Shown here in pieces: positions 22,690 through 30,471 of a DNA stretch of 37,536 bases (positions are counted from its first letter, which is position 1; every line of letters starts with the position of its first letter). The notes below the pieces were generated by a model. That model was not told where the DNA came from and searched no databases. It worked only from the letters and a program-made list of their open reading frames with translations. Where the stretch lies: NCBI RefSeq assembly GCF_042665255.1, contig NZ_JBHTCD010000043.1. The stretch is one strand, 5' to 3'. The DNA comes from Insolitispirillum peregrinum. Lineage in GTDB: Bacteria > Pseudomonadota > Alphaproteobacteria > Rhodospirillales > Rhodospirillaceae. The position numbers were made by a program, and so were the translations under genes.

Positions 22690-23472
22690 ATGACCAGCCC
22701 GATTCTTTCCAGCCGTGATGGTGCCGTCGTTACTGTTTCCCTCAACAAACCCGACAAGCTGAATGCGATGGACCTGCCGATGTGGCAGGCGCTGGGGGAT
22801 GCCTTTGCGGCGATCAACGCCGACGACTCGATCCGCTGCGTGGTGCTGAAGGGCGAGGGCGGCAAGGCCTTTGCCGCCGGGGCCGACATCAAGGAATTTG
22901 ATACGGTGCGGGCAACGGCAGAGCAGGCGAAAGCCTATGATCTGGTGATGCGGCGGGCGCTGGACGGTGTGCGCACCTGCCCCCATCCGGTGGTGGTGCA
23001 GATTGATGGCGCCTGCGTCGGTGGCGGGCTGGAACTGGCCTGCATGGCCGACATCCGCATCTGTGGCACCGCGTCGCGGTTCGGGGTGCCGATCAACCGT
23101 ATTTCGGTGGTGATGGCCCATCCTGAGATTCAGGGGCTGCTGCGCCACGCCAACCCGGCGACGGTGCTGGAGATTTTGCTGGAAGGCAAGATCATTGACG
23201 CCGCCGAAGCCCACCGGGTGGGGCTTGTTAATCGCGTCGTCGAAGACAACATGGTAGCAGAGGAGGTCGCTGCGACGGTGAAACGGATCACCGCCGGAGC
23301 GCCGCTGGTCAACCGCTGGCACAAGGCCTTTGTTCGCCGCCTGTCAACGGACCCGACGGCGGTGACGCAACAGGAACTGGATCAGGCCTATGAGTTTTTG
23401 GCGACAGCGGACTACCGGGAAGGGATCGCAGCCTTCACGGAAAAGCGCAAACCGGCCTTCACGGGGCAGTAA
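22690..23472 (+). CDS. Enoyl-CoA hydratase/isomerase family protein (crotonase fold)
   Basis: This 260-residue crotonase has the oxyanion-hole segment AFAAGADIKEF and the helix-start motif DGACVGGGLELACMADIRI. The first catalytic Glu of enoyl-CoA hydratases (the E of QPEI in rat enzyme) falls in FGVPINRI, where it is missing. The second Glu seems kept (VLEILLEGKIID). It may therefore be an isomerase, hydrolase or other crotonase and not a hydratase. AGAGGAAG lies 5-12 nt before the ATG. Four nt separate it from the ELM1-family gene, with ribH2 and an SDR further on, so it leads a four-gene transcription unit. Confidence 0.85.
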   Translation: MTSPILSSRDGAVVTVSLNKPDKLNAMDLPMWQALGDAFAAINADDSIRCVVLKGEGGKAFAAGADIKEFDTVRATAEQAKAYDLVMRRALDGVRTCPHPVVVQIDGACVGGGLELACMADIRICGTASRFGVPINRISVVMAHPEIQGLLRHANPATVLEILLEGKIIDAAEAHRVGLVNRVVEDNMVAEEVAATVKRITAGAPLVNRWHKAFVRRLSTDPTAVTQQELDQAYEFLATADYREGIAAFTEKRKPAFTGQ

Positions 23473-23476
23473 CGCC

Positions 23477-24595
23477 ATGGCGGCGCTGGAGCCCTGGAAC
23501 CTTGACCGCCCGAGCGATACGGTGCAGGAGCCGACGGTGTGGGTGCTGGCCGACGACCGGGCGGGCAATGTCGCTCAGGCGCTGGGCGTGGCCGAGGCTC
23601 TGGCGTGGCCGTTCGACAAAAAGGACGTCGCCTATACCGGCTGGGCACGGCTGCCGAACTGGCTGCGCGGGGCATCCCTGCGCGGCCTGACCCCGGCCAG
23701 TCAGGATGCCCTGATGGGGCCGTGGCCGGATGTGGTGATTGCCGCCGGGCGGCGGACGGCGCCGGTGGCGCGCTGGATCAAACGGCAGAATAACGGCAAG
23801 ACCTTTCTGTGTCAGGTGATGTGGCCGGGGGGCAGCGGGGCGGCGGACTTTGACCTGATCGCCGTGCCGACCCACGACGACCTCAGCCCGGTTCATCGCA
23901 ACGTGGTGCGCATCACCGGCGCACCGCACCGGGTGACCGAAGCCAAACTTGCCATCGAAGCCACCCGCTGGGCCCCGCGTCTGGAGGCCCTGAAAAAGCC
24001 GCTGGTGGCGCTGGTGGTCGGCGGATCGACCAAAAACCGCACCTTTACGGTCGAGATGGCGCGGGAACTGGCAGCGCAGGCCAGCGCGGTGGCCAAAGAC
24101 ATGGGCGGAACGCTGGTGGTCACCACCTCGCGCCGCACCGGCGACGAGCCTGCCCGCGCCCTGCTGGAGGCTTTGCCGCAGGCGGGCCATGTCTTCCGCT
24201 GGACGCCCGAGGCCACGCCGTCGGACAACCCCTATTTCGGCTATCTGGCGCTGGCCGATGCGATCATCGTGACCGGTGATTCGGTGTCGATGGTCTCCGA
24301 GGCCTGTGCCAGTCCGGCCCCGGTCTATGTCTATGCCCCGCCCGGGCTGATCGCCCCCAAGCATCAACGGTTGCTGAAGCACCTGTACGGGCTGGGGATG
24401 GCCGAGGCGCTGGAAAACCGCAGCCCGGATGCCTGGGAACATCCTCCCCTGAATGCGGCATCCGAGATTGCTGCCTTGATTCGCAGTGCAATGGTCATCA
24501 CACTGACCCAGAGAAAAGGTGCCGCCGCCCTGTTGCCCGGACCATCGTCCAAAGATAACGGCAACCGGCGGCTGTCGGATAACGGTAGGACATAG
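23477..24595 (+). CDS. ELM1-family (GT-B-like) protein
   Basis: The 372-residue protein matches what I recall of the mitochondrial fission ELM1 family common in alphaproteobacteria (formerly DUF1022). Features include VWVLADDRAGNVAQALGVAE at the start, DVVIAAGRRTAPVARWIK, LVVGGSTKN, VTTSRRTGDEP, DAIIVTGDSVSMVSEAC and VYVYAPPGL. The fold resembles GT-B glycosyltransferases, but no donor or acceptor is known for bacterial members. The start ATG at 23477 lies 4 nt after the crotonase stop; upstream frame positions overlap that gene. The basic low-complexity tail (about residues 340-372) is poorly conserved in appearance. Function is unknown. Confidence 0.82.
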   Translation: MAALEPWNLDRPSDTVQEPTVWVLADDRAGNVAQALGVAEALAWPFDKKDVAYTGWARLPNWLRGASLRGLTPASQDALMGPWPDVVIAAGRRTAPVARWIKRQNNGKTFLCQVMWPGGSGAADFDLIAVPTHDDLSPVHRNVVRITGAPHRVTEAKLAIEATRWAPRLEALKKPLVALVVGGSTKNRTFTVEMARELAAQASAVAKDMGGTLVVTTSRRTGDEPARALLEALPQAGHVFRWTPEATPSDNPYFGYLALADAIIVTGDSVSMVSEACASPAPVYVYAPPGLIAPKHQRLLKHLYGLGMAEALENRSPDAWEHPPLNAASEIAALIRSAMVITLTQRKGAAALLPGPSSKDNGNRRLSDNGRT

Positions 24596-24601
24596 CAGAA
24601 A

Positions 24602-25063
24602 ATGACTGATCGCATTGCCTTTGTTCAGGCGTCCTGGCACAGCGACATTCTGGACGGAGGCTATGAGGCCTTTGTGGCCGAGCTGGCCGGGCGCGGTGTT
24701 GATCCGGCGCGGGTGGACCGGGTGCGGGTGGCGGGAGCCTTTGAAATCCCGTTGCAGATCAAACTGCTGGCCAAGTCGGGCCGCTATGCGGCGGCGGTGG
24801 CGGCGGGCTGGATTGTCGATGCCGGGGTCTATCGCCATGAATTCGTCGCCACGGCGGTGATCAATGCGCTGATGTCGATCCAGCTTGAAACCGAAGTGCC
24901 GGTACTGTCGCTGGTGCTGACCCCGCACCATTTCCACAGCCACGACGACCACAAGGATTTCTTCCGCGAGCATTTCGTGCTGAAGGGTGCCGAGGCGGCG
25001 CGGGCCTGCCTGAGCGCCATCGACGGCGTTGCCAAAGCCAGGGCGCTGGCGGAGAGCGTCTGA
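24602..25063 (+). CDS. ribH2: 6,7-dimethyl-8-ribityllumazine synthase, RibH2 type
   Basis: The 153-residue enzyme carries lumazine-synthase landmarks: substrate-binding ASWH (in place of the usual R/F-N region), GAFEIPLQIKLLA, and the phosphate/His region LTPHHFHSHDDHKDFF. The HHFHxH segment and the YRHEFVA strand are those of RibH2 proteins (decameric in Brucella) and not of canonical RibH1. It condenses dihydroxybutanone phosphate with the ribitylamino-uracil in riboflavin synthesis. The usual rib genes are not adjacent and I see no FMN riboswitch upstream. Its TGA shares one base with the ATG of the next SDR gene. Confidence 0.9.
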   Translation: MTDRIAFVQASWHSDILDGGYEAFVAELAGRGVDPARVDRVRVAGAFEIPLQIKLLAKSGRYAAAVAAGWIVDAGVYRHEFVATAVINALMSIQLETEVPVLSLVLTPHHFHSHDDHKDFFREHFVLKGAEAARACLSAIDGVAKARALAESV

Positions 25064-25815
25064 TGTCGCTGTTCTCGCTGGCCGGGAAAACGGCGCTGGT
25101 TACCGGTGCCGGGCGCGGGCTGGGGCTGGAAATCGCCCGTGGTCTGGCCCACGCCGGGGCGCTGGTCTATATCAACGGGCGGCGCGAAGGCATGCTGACC
25201 GAGGCCGCCCGCAGCATCGGCCCGAACGTGCTGCCGCTGCCCTTTGACATCACCGACGCCACCGCCCGCCGCGCGGCGCTGGCGCACATCACCAGTCATA
25301 CCGACGGGCTGGACATTCTGGTCAACAACGTTGGCATCCGCGACCGCCGCGATGCGCTGGCCTTTGCCGATGGCGACTTTCACGCCCTGCTGGATGCCAA
25401 TCTGGTGGCTCCGTTCGAGTTGTGCCGTCTGGTCGCCGGGCCGATGATTGCCCATGGTGGCGGGCGGATGATCAATGTCACCTCCATCGCCGGTCACGTC
25501 GCCCGCGCTGGTGATGCCGCCTATACCGCCGCCAAAGCCGGTTTGACCGGCCTGACCCGCGCCTTCGCCGCCGAATTCGGCCCGCACGGCATCACCGTCA
25601 ATGCGCTGGCTCCGGGGTTCTTTGCCACCGAAACCAACGCCGCGATGGTCGACGACCCGCAGGTTCAGTCCTTCCTTGCCGCCCGCACCTCGCTGGGGCG
25701 CTGGGGCAAGCCGGAAGAAATCGCCGGAGCCGCCGTTTTTCTGGCCTCGGATGCTGCCAGTTACATCACCGGCCATGTGCTGTTCGTTGATGGCGGGATG
25801 ACGGCGCATTTTTAA
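25063..25815 (+). CDS. SDR-family oxidoreductase (gluconate 5-dehydrogenase-like)
   Basis: This is a classical 250-residue short-chain dehydrogenase with cofactor loop TGAGRGLG (near residue 15), LVNNVGI, catalytic Ser in NVTSIAG, YTAAK for the Tyr/Lys pair, and SYITGHVLFVDGG at the C-terminus. Cofactor preference may be NADP, suggested by the basic NGRRE after the second strand. The layout is similar to gluconate 5-dehydrogenase or FabG-like enzymes, but the substrate is open. It is the last gene of the crotonase-ELM1-ribH2-SDR unit, translationally coupled to ribH2 by TGATG. Confidence 0.88.
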   Translation: MSLFSLAGKTALVTGAGRGLGLEIARGLAHAGALVYINGRREGMLTEAARSIGPNVLPLPFDITDATARRAALAHITSHTDGLDILVNNVGIRDRRDALAFADGDFHALLDANLVAPFELCRLVAGPMIAHGGGRMINVTSIAGHVARAGDAAYTAAKAGLTGLTRAFAAEFGPHGITVNALAPGFFATETNAAMVDDPQVQSFLAARTSLGRWGKPEEIAGAAVFLASDAASYITGHVLFVDGGMTAHF

Positions 25816-25865
25816 AACGGCCGATAGGGTGGGGGCCTCGGTTTACAACAAACAGGAACAAGGAC

Positions 25866-25913
25866 GTGGAGCGCTGCTCCACACCTCGCCGGGGCCGTGA
25901 GGCCCCGGACCCC
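25866..25913. repeat. 48-bp double-hairpin intergenic repeat, copy 2 (inverted)
   Basis: GTGGAGC-GCT-GCTCCAC is followed by CCGGGGCC-GTGA-GGCCCCGG. This is the reverse complement of 19085-19132 with two mismatches. It lies between convergent genes, 3 nt from the stop of the EACC1-like gene and 50 nt from that of the SDR. Confidence 0.9.
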
Positions 25914-25916
25914 GTT

Positions 25917-26282
25917 TTACAGCAGGCGGTCGAGGATTTGGTCAACCTCCAGATCGTTCAGGCGGATTTCGGTCTGTTCGATGCGAATGGTGCCGTCAAT
26001 GGACTGCTTTTCCAGCACGGTTTTGAGTACGGTGACTTTTGGTGTCAGTTCCCGCCGCTTGCGCACCCGGTCAGCCAGTTGCAGCGTTGCCAGAATGCCA
26101 CCGGGAACGGCAAGAACCAGACTGGCAACGGCCACCACCAGCGCGGCATCCCGCCGCCCGTCGCTGGTGGGGGATATGGTCTGCTCCTGCGGCGTTTCGC
26201 CGGTCAGGGCCTGCAACAGGGCGGCAGCCTCGGCACGGGCGGCCTCAGTGGTGGGGCCGTTGAGGGTCAGGGTGATGCTCAT
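25917..26282 (-). CDS. Small single-TM protein, EACC1-like partner of the CHAT/STAND protein
   Basis: This 121-residue protein has an N-terminal soluble part (MSITLTLNGPTTEAARAEA), one hydrophobic helix at about residues 46-70 (AALVVAVASLVLAVPGGILA) followed by the basic stop RVRKRR, and a C-terminal domain ending LNDLEVDQILDRLL. This order (short globular start, TM helix, DG-containing beta segment, acidic C-terminal helix) resembles effector-associated constant component 1 (EACC1) proteins from bacterial conflict systems. The match is by architecture, not by a search. It overlaps the CHAT gene by 4 nt (ATGA), so the two products are probably made together and may meet at the membrane. Confidence 0.7.
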   Translation of the reverse strand: MSITLTLNGPTTEAARAEAAALLQALTGETPQEQTISPTSDGRRDAALVVAVASLVLAVPGGILATLQLADRVRKRRELTPKVTVLKTVLEKQSIDGTIRIEQTEIRLNDLEVDQILDRLL

Positions 26283-29200
26283 CGGTTCTGTTCCGTGATG
26301 GTGGCAATAAGGGTGCGGCAGTGATTGGCTTGTGAGGAAGCTCCGATCTTTTCCGCAGCGCGCAGGGCGGTTTCCAGAACCGCGATGCCGTCAGCAGGGC
26401 GGCCGGTGAGCGCCAGAACCTGTCCCCATAGCGCGCCGATGGCGCTAATAAAATCCGGGCGTTGGAGGTAGAGAGCCCCCTCCCACGCTTCGGCCAGCTC
26501 TGCTTGAATGATTGCCATCTCCCCGCGCTGGTGATCGCCTCGTTGCAGGCGCAGCCGCGCACAGCAAAAGCGGATATGAGTCAGGTGTTCGCGATCTGCC
26601 CTTGCCTGCGCATCGGGCACGCAGGACAGATGCATGTCCAGCGCCTCGTCGAGATCCCCGCGTGCCTGCAGGATATCAGCGATTTGGCCCATGGTGACCG
26701 CCAGTGACCTGCGGTCGCCGAGGGCCTGATAGACCGGGATTTCTTCCTCGCGGCGGATGCGCAGGGCCTCGTCGAGGTCACCGCGTGCCTGCAGGACATC
26801 AGCGATTTGGCCCATGGTGACCGCCAGTGACCTGCGGTCGCCGAGGGCCTGATAGACCGGGATTTGTTCCTCGTGGCGGATGCGCAGGGCCTCGTCGAGG
26901 TCACCACGTGTCTGCAGGACATCAGCGATTTTGCCCATGGTGACCGCCAGTGACCTGCGGTCGCCGAGGGCCTGATAGACCGGGATTTGTTCCTCGCGGC
27001 GGATGCGCAGGGCCTCGTCGAAGTTGCCGCGTGCCTGCAGGACATCAGCGATTTTGCCCATGGTGAGCGCTAGTGACCTGCGGTCGCCGAGAGCCTGATA
27101 GACCGGGATTTGTTCCTCGCGGCGGATGCGCAGTGCCTCGTCGAGGTCGCCGCGTACCTGCAGGACATCAGCGATTTTGCCCATGTTGACTGCCAGTGAT
27201 CTGCGGTCGCCGAGAGCTTGGAAAATCGGGAGGGTCTCTTCGCGGCGGATGCGTAGTGCCTCGTCAAGGTCGCCGCGTGCCTGCAGGACATCAGAGATTT
27301 TGCCCATGGTAATGGCGAGTTCACGCTGGTCGCCGAGTGCTTGGTAGACCGGGATCTCTTCCTCGCGGCGGATGCGCAGGGCTTCGTCGAGATCGCCGCG
27401 TGTATGCAGGACATCAGCGATCCTGCCCATAGTGACCGCTAGTGACCTGCGGTCACCGAGGGCTTGGTAGACCGGGATTCCTTCCTCGCGGTGGATGCGC
27501 AGGGCTTCGTCGAGATCGCCGCGTGTATGCAGGACATCAGCGATCCTGCCCATGGTGACCGCTAGTGACCTGCGGTCACCATGGGCTTGGTAGACCGGGA
27601 TTTCTTCCTCGTGGCGGATGCGCAGGGCTTCGTCGAGATTACCCTGGATTGCCAGTCTGTCGGCCAGCAGACCAAGCAATAGGGCGCGGTGATGCGCGTC
27701 ATGTTGGGGGAGAGACAAAGCCTGCTGCAACAGCGTGTCTTGCAGATCTGCCTGACCGGCCTGTTGTGCGGCGCGAATGGTGTGCCCGAACAGGAGAGGG
27801 CCGGGCGCATGTCCCACCGCCGCCAGTCTGTCAAAAGCAGGGACGGCCAGTTCAAGGGCCTGCGGTGCCAACCGCTTGTGCGTAAAAAGGAATATAACGG
27901 CAGCGAGGGCTGCAGCCTCGAGGATTGCCGGGTCGGGGGAGGCGGCCTGCAGAGCCATTTGGCAGGCGCTGACACCACGCCCATCGCGTGGAAAGTCGCC
28001 CTCTTTATCGCGCCACGCTTGCGCCAATTCCGGCAGGGCGGCGTCAGCAGCAACGGTGATCTGATCATCGGCAAGAGCATCGGTCAGCGGGCGGGCCAGC
28101 GGGTTGGCGGCCAGATGCGGTACTTTCTGCATGCCGTCCCACCCAGCCAATGGGCCGTAATCATCCAGCAGGCCGAGGGCCAACAGGCGGCCAAGGGCCG
28201 GTTCCGGGGCTGTTACCCCGAGGGCTGAGGCCGCCGCTGCCACGGCCGCACGCGGGACCGGGACCGGTTCCGGGAACAGACAGGCGGCGGCGAAGGTCAG
28301 TCGTTCGCTGTCGGTCAGGGCGGCGCGATAGGCGTCAAAGCCCATGCGGGTGAAGAAGGCCACCGCTTCGTTTTGATCGGCAGGGGGCGTGCCGTCGTGG
28401 CGATAGGCCCGGATGGCGGCGATGGCGGCTTGCGCGGCCCCGGTTTCGCCGTTGCGTAGAGGCTTGCTGAGCACCTCTTGCAGTCCCGGATTGCCTGCGG
28501 CGGTTTCCAGAGCATCGGTAATCAGTGCGGAGGGGATGGTTTGAGCGTCAACCGCCCGCGCTGCGGCGACCCATTGTTTGTGTTGTTCCCGTGCTGTCAT
28601 GCCGACCAGTGGCACCCGGATCAACCAACCGGCCAAATCACCACCGGCACCATCGGGCAGGGCGAAATCATAGCGGCTGGTGATCAGCAGCCGTGATTGG
28701 CCCCGATGGTCGCGGAAGGCAGTCAAAACAGCAGCCAGTGTGGGCCATAGTTCTGCACGCGGCCACACCTGTGTCTGCCCAAGGCGGAGGGGCTCAAGGG
28801 CCTGTTCAAAGTCATCGATCACCAACAGGAGCGGGTGATGGGTGAAAATCTGCTCGAACAGAAACGCAAAAACGGATTCCAGCGCCGAGTCATCCCACTG
28901 TACAGCCTCGCGCATGGCCTTGAATTCTGCGCGAAAGTCTTGCTGTGCCTTGAACCCCGGAAAGACTTTGCTGACCAAGGAGTTGGTCACCCGCTCCAGT
29001 TCGGCCAGAATGGACAGCCCGTCATAGTGACCAAACACCACCGCCAGCGTGTGGTGTGGCATCCGGTCGGCCAGCCGTGCGGCCAGACTCGATTTGCCCA
29101 GATTGCCCAGTCCGTGGATGATTGCCCCGTTGGCCTTACCAGCAAAGACCTGGCGCAGGCGTTGCAACTGGCGGCGGCGGCCAACAAAGTCGGTGCGGCT

Positions 29201-30382
29201 GGCGACACGAACTTGTTGCTTCGCATCCAGAAAGCGCGGGGTGGCGGAAGGTGGGGCAGGGCGGCGGCGGAATGTCAGATTGCACAGTGCCCCTCCGCCA
29301 CCCGGTCCGAGGTAGACCCGCGCCAGATGCCAGTGTTCCCCCGGTGTGCCGGGGCCTTTGGCGGCGAGTACCTGCTGCCGGGCTTCTGCTGCGGCATAGG
29401 CAACGGTGCTGCCGCGTGCCAGTTCGGCATACAGGGCCTGGGCAAAGACCTTGGCGTCGGCATCATAGACCGAGCCATCCCAGCCCAGCACATGCGGCAC
29501 ATGGGATGCCATGCTTTGGGCAAAGGGGATGGTCAGGCTGGGCTGGACCACGGCAGGGGAGGCATCCCGGCGGCCCGCCCCGACAGACAGCGGCCCTGAT
29601 GATGTCCCGCGTTGCCCGCTGCGGCAGGCGGACAGGAACAGCAGCGGCGGCATGGTCTGTCCCAGTGCGCGAAACAAACGCTCGGGCGACACATCGTCGG
29701 CGGCTCCGGTGTCGGTTTCCAGCAGCAGGATTGGCTGTGAGGCATCGTTGTGATCGCGGATGTCGCCATGGCACGACAGGTGCTGGATATCAAACGGGCC
29801 ATCGCTGTGGTGTCGGTCGGCAAAGACCGCCAGTTCACCGCTTTCCTCGACCGTCAGATGCACCAGCGGCTGGCCGTTGCCGTGGTGGCGGGTCGCCTCG
29901 AGAATGGCGGCCTCCTCGGCTTCGTAATCCAGTTCATGCTGGCCTTCGGGGGCTCCGGCCATGAACAGTATCGCCAGATCGCCATGGCCGGGGCTGGCTG
30001 GGGGGGTGTCCGACGAGGCGATGCGTCGCAGGGGTAAAAAGTGCGTCATCCGGTCCAGTGCGAGAAAACCGCCGTCATCGGCCAGGATTTCCCATGGAGC
30101 GGCCAGCAGGGCGTCGGTCAACGGGTCGTTGTCGCCCCCGATGACCTCCAGTTCGCGCACCCCTTCCTGTAACCAAGGGCGCAGGGCACCCCCCAGATCC
30201 AGCCAGCCGAACATCTCCTGGCCAAGGGGGAGCAGGCCACCATGGTGATTATAGGCGACCGCTTGGGCGTAACGGCTGGCCCATTGTTCCAGCAAAGCCT
30301 GCGCGGTATCGGGCAAGCGGCTGCTGCTGCCGCCAAAATGGCGCCAGACCTGTTGGTCGCGGACGTCAAGCTGGAGTTTCAT
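26279..30382 (-). CDS. CHAT protease-STAND NTPase-TPR protein (putative conflict/defence effector)
   Basis: The 1367-residue protein has three parts. A CHAT (caspase-like) protease spans about residues 1-365, with catalytic H205 in HLSCHGD and C253 in LFLSACRSG. A STAND/NB-ARC-like ATPase follows, entered by DFVGRRRQL, with P-loop GLGNLGKSS (424-432), Walker B LLLVIDDFE (518-526) and arginine-containing LLITSRYD. The C-terminal region from about 915 has eight 41-residue TPR units. CHAT proteins fused to such NTPases are known or predicted to cleave target proteins when the TPR sensor is triggered; no target is evident here. The start is uncertain: ATG 30382 gives MKLQLDV, ATG 30403 and GTG 30427 are alternatives, and the promoter just upstream favours the shorter forms. 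It is followed by the EACC1-like gene (ATGA overlap). Confidence 0.85.
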   Translation of the reverse strand: MKLQLDVRDQQVWRHFGGSSSRLPDTAQALLEQWASRYAQAVAYNHHGGLLPLGQEMFGWLDLGGALRPWLQEGVRELEVIGGDNDPLTDALLAAPWEILADDGGFLALDRMTHFLPLRRIASSDTPPASPGHGDLAILFMAGAPEGQHELDYEAEEAAILEATRHHGNGQPLVHLTVEESGELAVFADRHHSDGPFDIQHLSCHGDIRDHNDASQPILLLETDTGAADDVSPERLFRALGQTMPPLLFLSACRSGQRGTSSGPLSVGAGRRDASPAVVQPSLTIPFAQSMASHVPHVLGWDGSVYDADAKVFAQALYAELARGSTVAYAAAEARQQVLAAKGPGTPGEHWHLARVYLGPGGGGALCNLTFRRRPAPPSATPRFLDAKQQVRVASRTDFVGRRRQLQRLRQVFAGKANGAIIHGLGNLGKSSLAARLADRMPHHTLAVVFGHYDGLSILAELERVTNSLVSKVFPGFKAQQDFRAEFKAMREAVQWDDSALESVFAFLFEQIFTHHPLLLVIDDFEQALEPLRLGQTQVWPRAELWPTLAAVLTAFRDHRGQSRLLITSRYDFALPDGAGGDLAGWLIRVPLVGMTAREQHKQWVAAARAVDAQTIPSALITDALETAAGNPGLQEVLSKPLRNGETGAAQAAIAAIRAYRHDGTPPADQNEAVAFFTRMGFDAYRAALTDSERLTFAAACLFPEPVPVPRAAVAAAASALGVTAPEPALGRLLALGLLDDYGPLAGWDGMQKVPHLAANPLARPLTDALADDQITVAADAALPELAQAWRDKEGDFPRDGRGVSACQMALQAASPDPAILEAAALAAVIFLFTHKRLAPQALELAVPAFDRLAAVGHAPGPLLFGHTIRAAQQAGQADLQDTLLQQALSLPQHDAHHRALLLGLLADRLAIQGNLDEALRIRHEEEIPVYQAHGDRRSLAVTMGRIADVLHTRGDLDEALRIHREEGIPVYQALGDRRSLAVTMGRIADVLHTRGDLDEALRIRREEEIPVYQALGDQRELAITMGKISDVLQARGDLDEALRIRREETLPIFQALGDRRSLAVNMGKIADVLQVRGDLDEALRIRREEQIPVYQALGDRRSLALTMGKIADVLQARGNFDEALRIRREEQIPVYQALGDRRSLAVTMGKIADVLQTRGDLDEALRIRHEEQIPVYQALGDRRSLAVTMGQIADVLQARGDLDEALRIRREEEIPVYQALGDRRSLAVTMGQIADILQARGDLDEALDMHLSCVPDAQARADREHLTHIRFCCARLRLQRGDHQRGEMAIIQAELAEAWEGALYLQRPDFISAIGALWGQVLALTGRPADGIAVLETALRAAEKIGASSQANHCRTLIATITEQNR
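26660..27643 (-). repeat. Eight tandem 123-bp (41-codon) TPR units, plus a partial ninth
   Basis: Positions 27643 down to 26660 are exactly eight units of 123 bp, each starting GDLDEALRI or a close variant and ending ADVLQAR or similar. A partial ninth (GDLDEAL) lies at 26659-26639. Units at the C-terminal end, such as 6-8, differ at only a few bases, showing recent duplication or conversion. All keep the reading frame. Confidence 0.93.
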
Positions 30383-30428
30383 CAGGGACAACCCATTCCG
30401 CATGAATTTTATTGCTGTATAAATCACT

Positions 30429-30456
30429 ACTATAGCGGAAACGGGTGGCCTTGCAA
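30429..30456 (-). promoter_or_regulatory. Putative promoter of the CHAT operon
   Basis: On the minus strand TTGCAA (30456-30451), a 16-nt spacer and TATAGT (30434-30429) lie about 40 nt before the preferred ATG at 30382. The pair sits in the 89-nt gap between the diguanylate cyclase gene and the CHAT gene, so the CHAT operon may be transcribed on its own. Confidence 0.5.
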
Positions 30457-30471
30457 TTCAGGAGATTACGA

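Noticed and set aside
26660..27643. CRISPR array
   Set aside because: The 123-bp units are fully coding TPRs in one frame, with no short repeat and unique spacer pattern.
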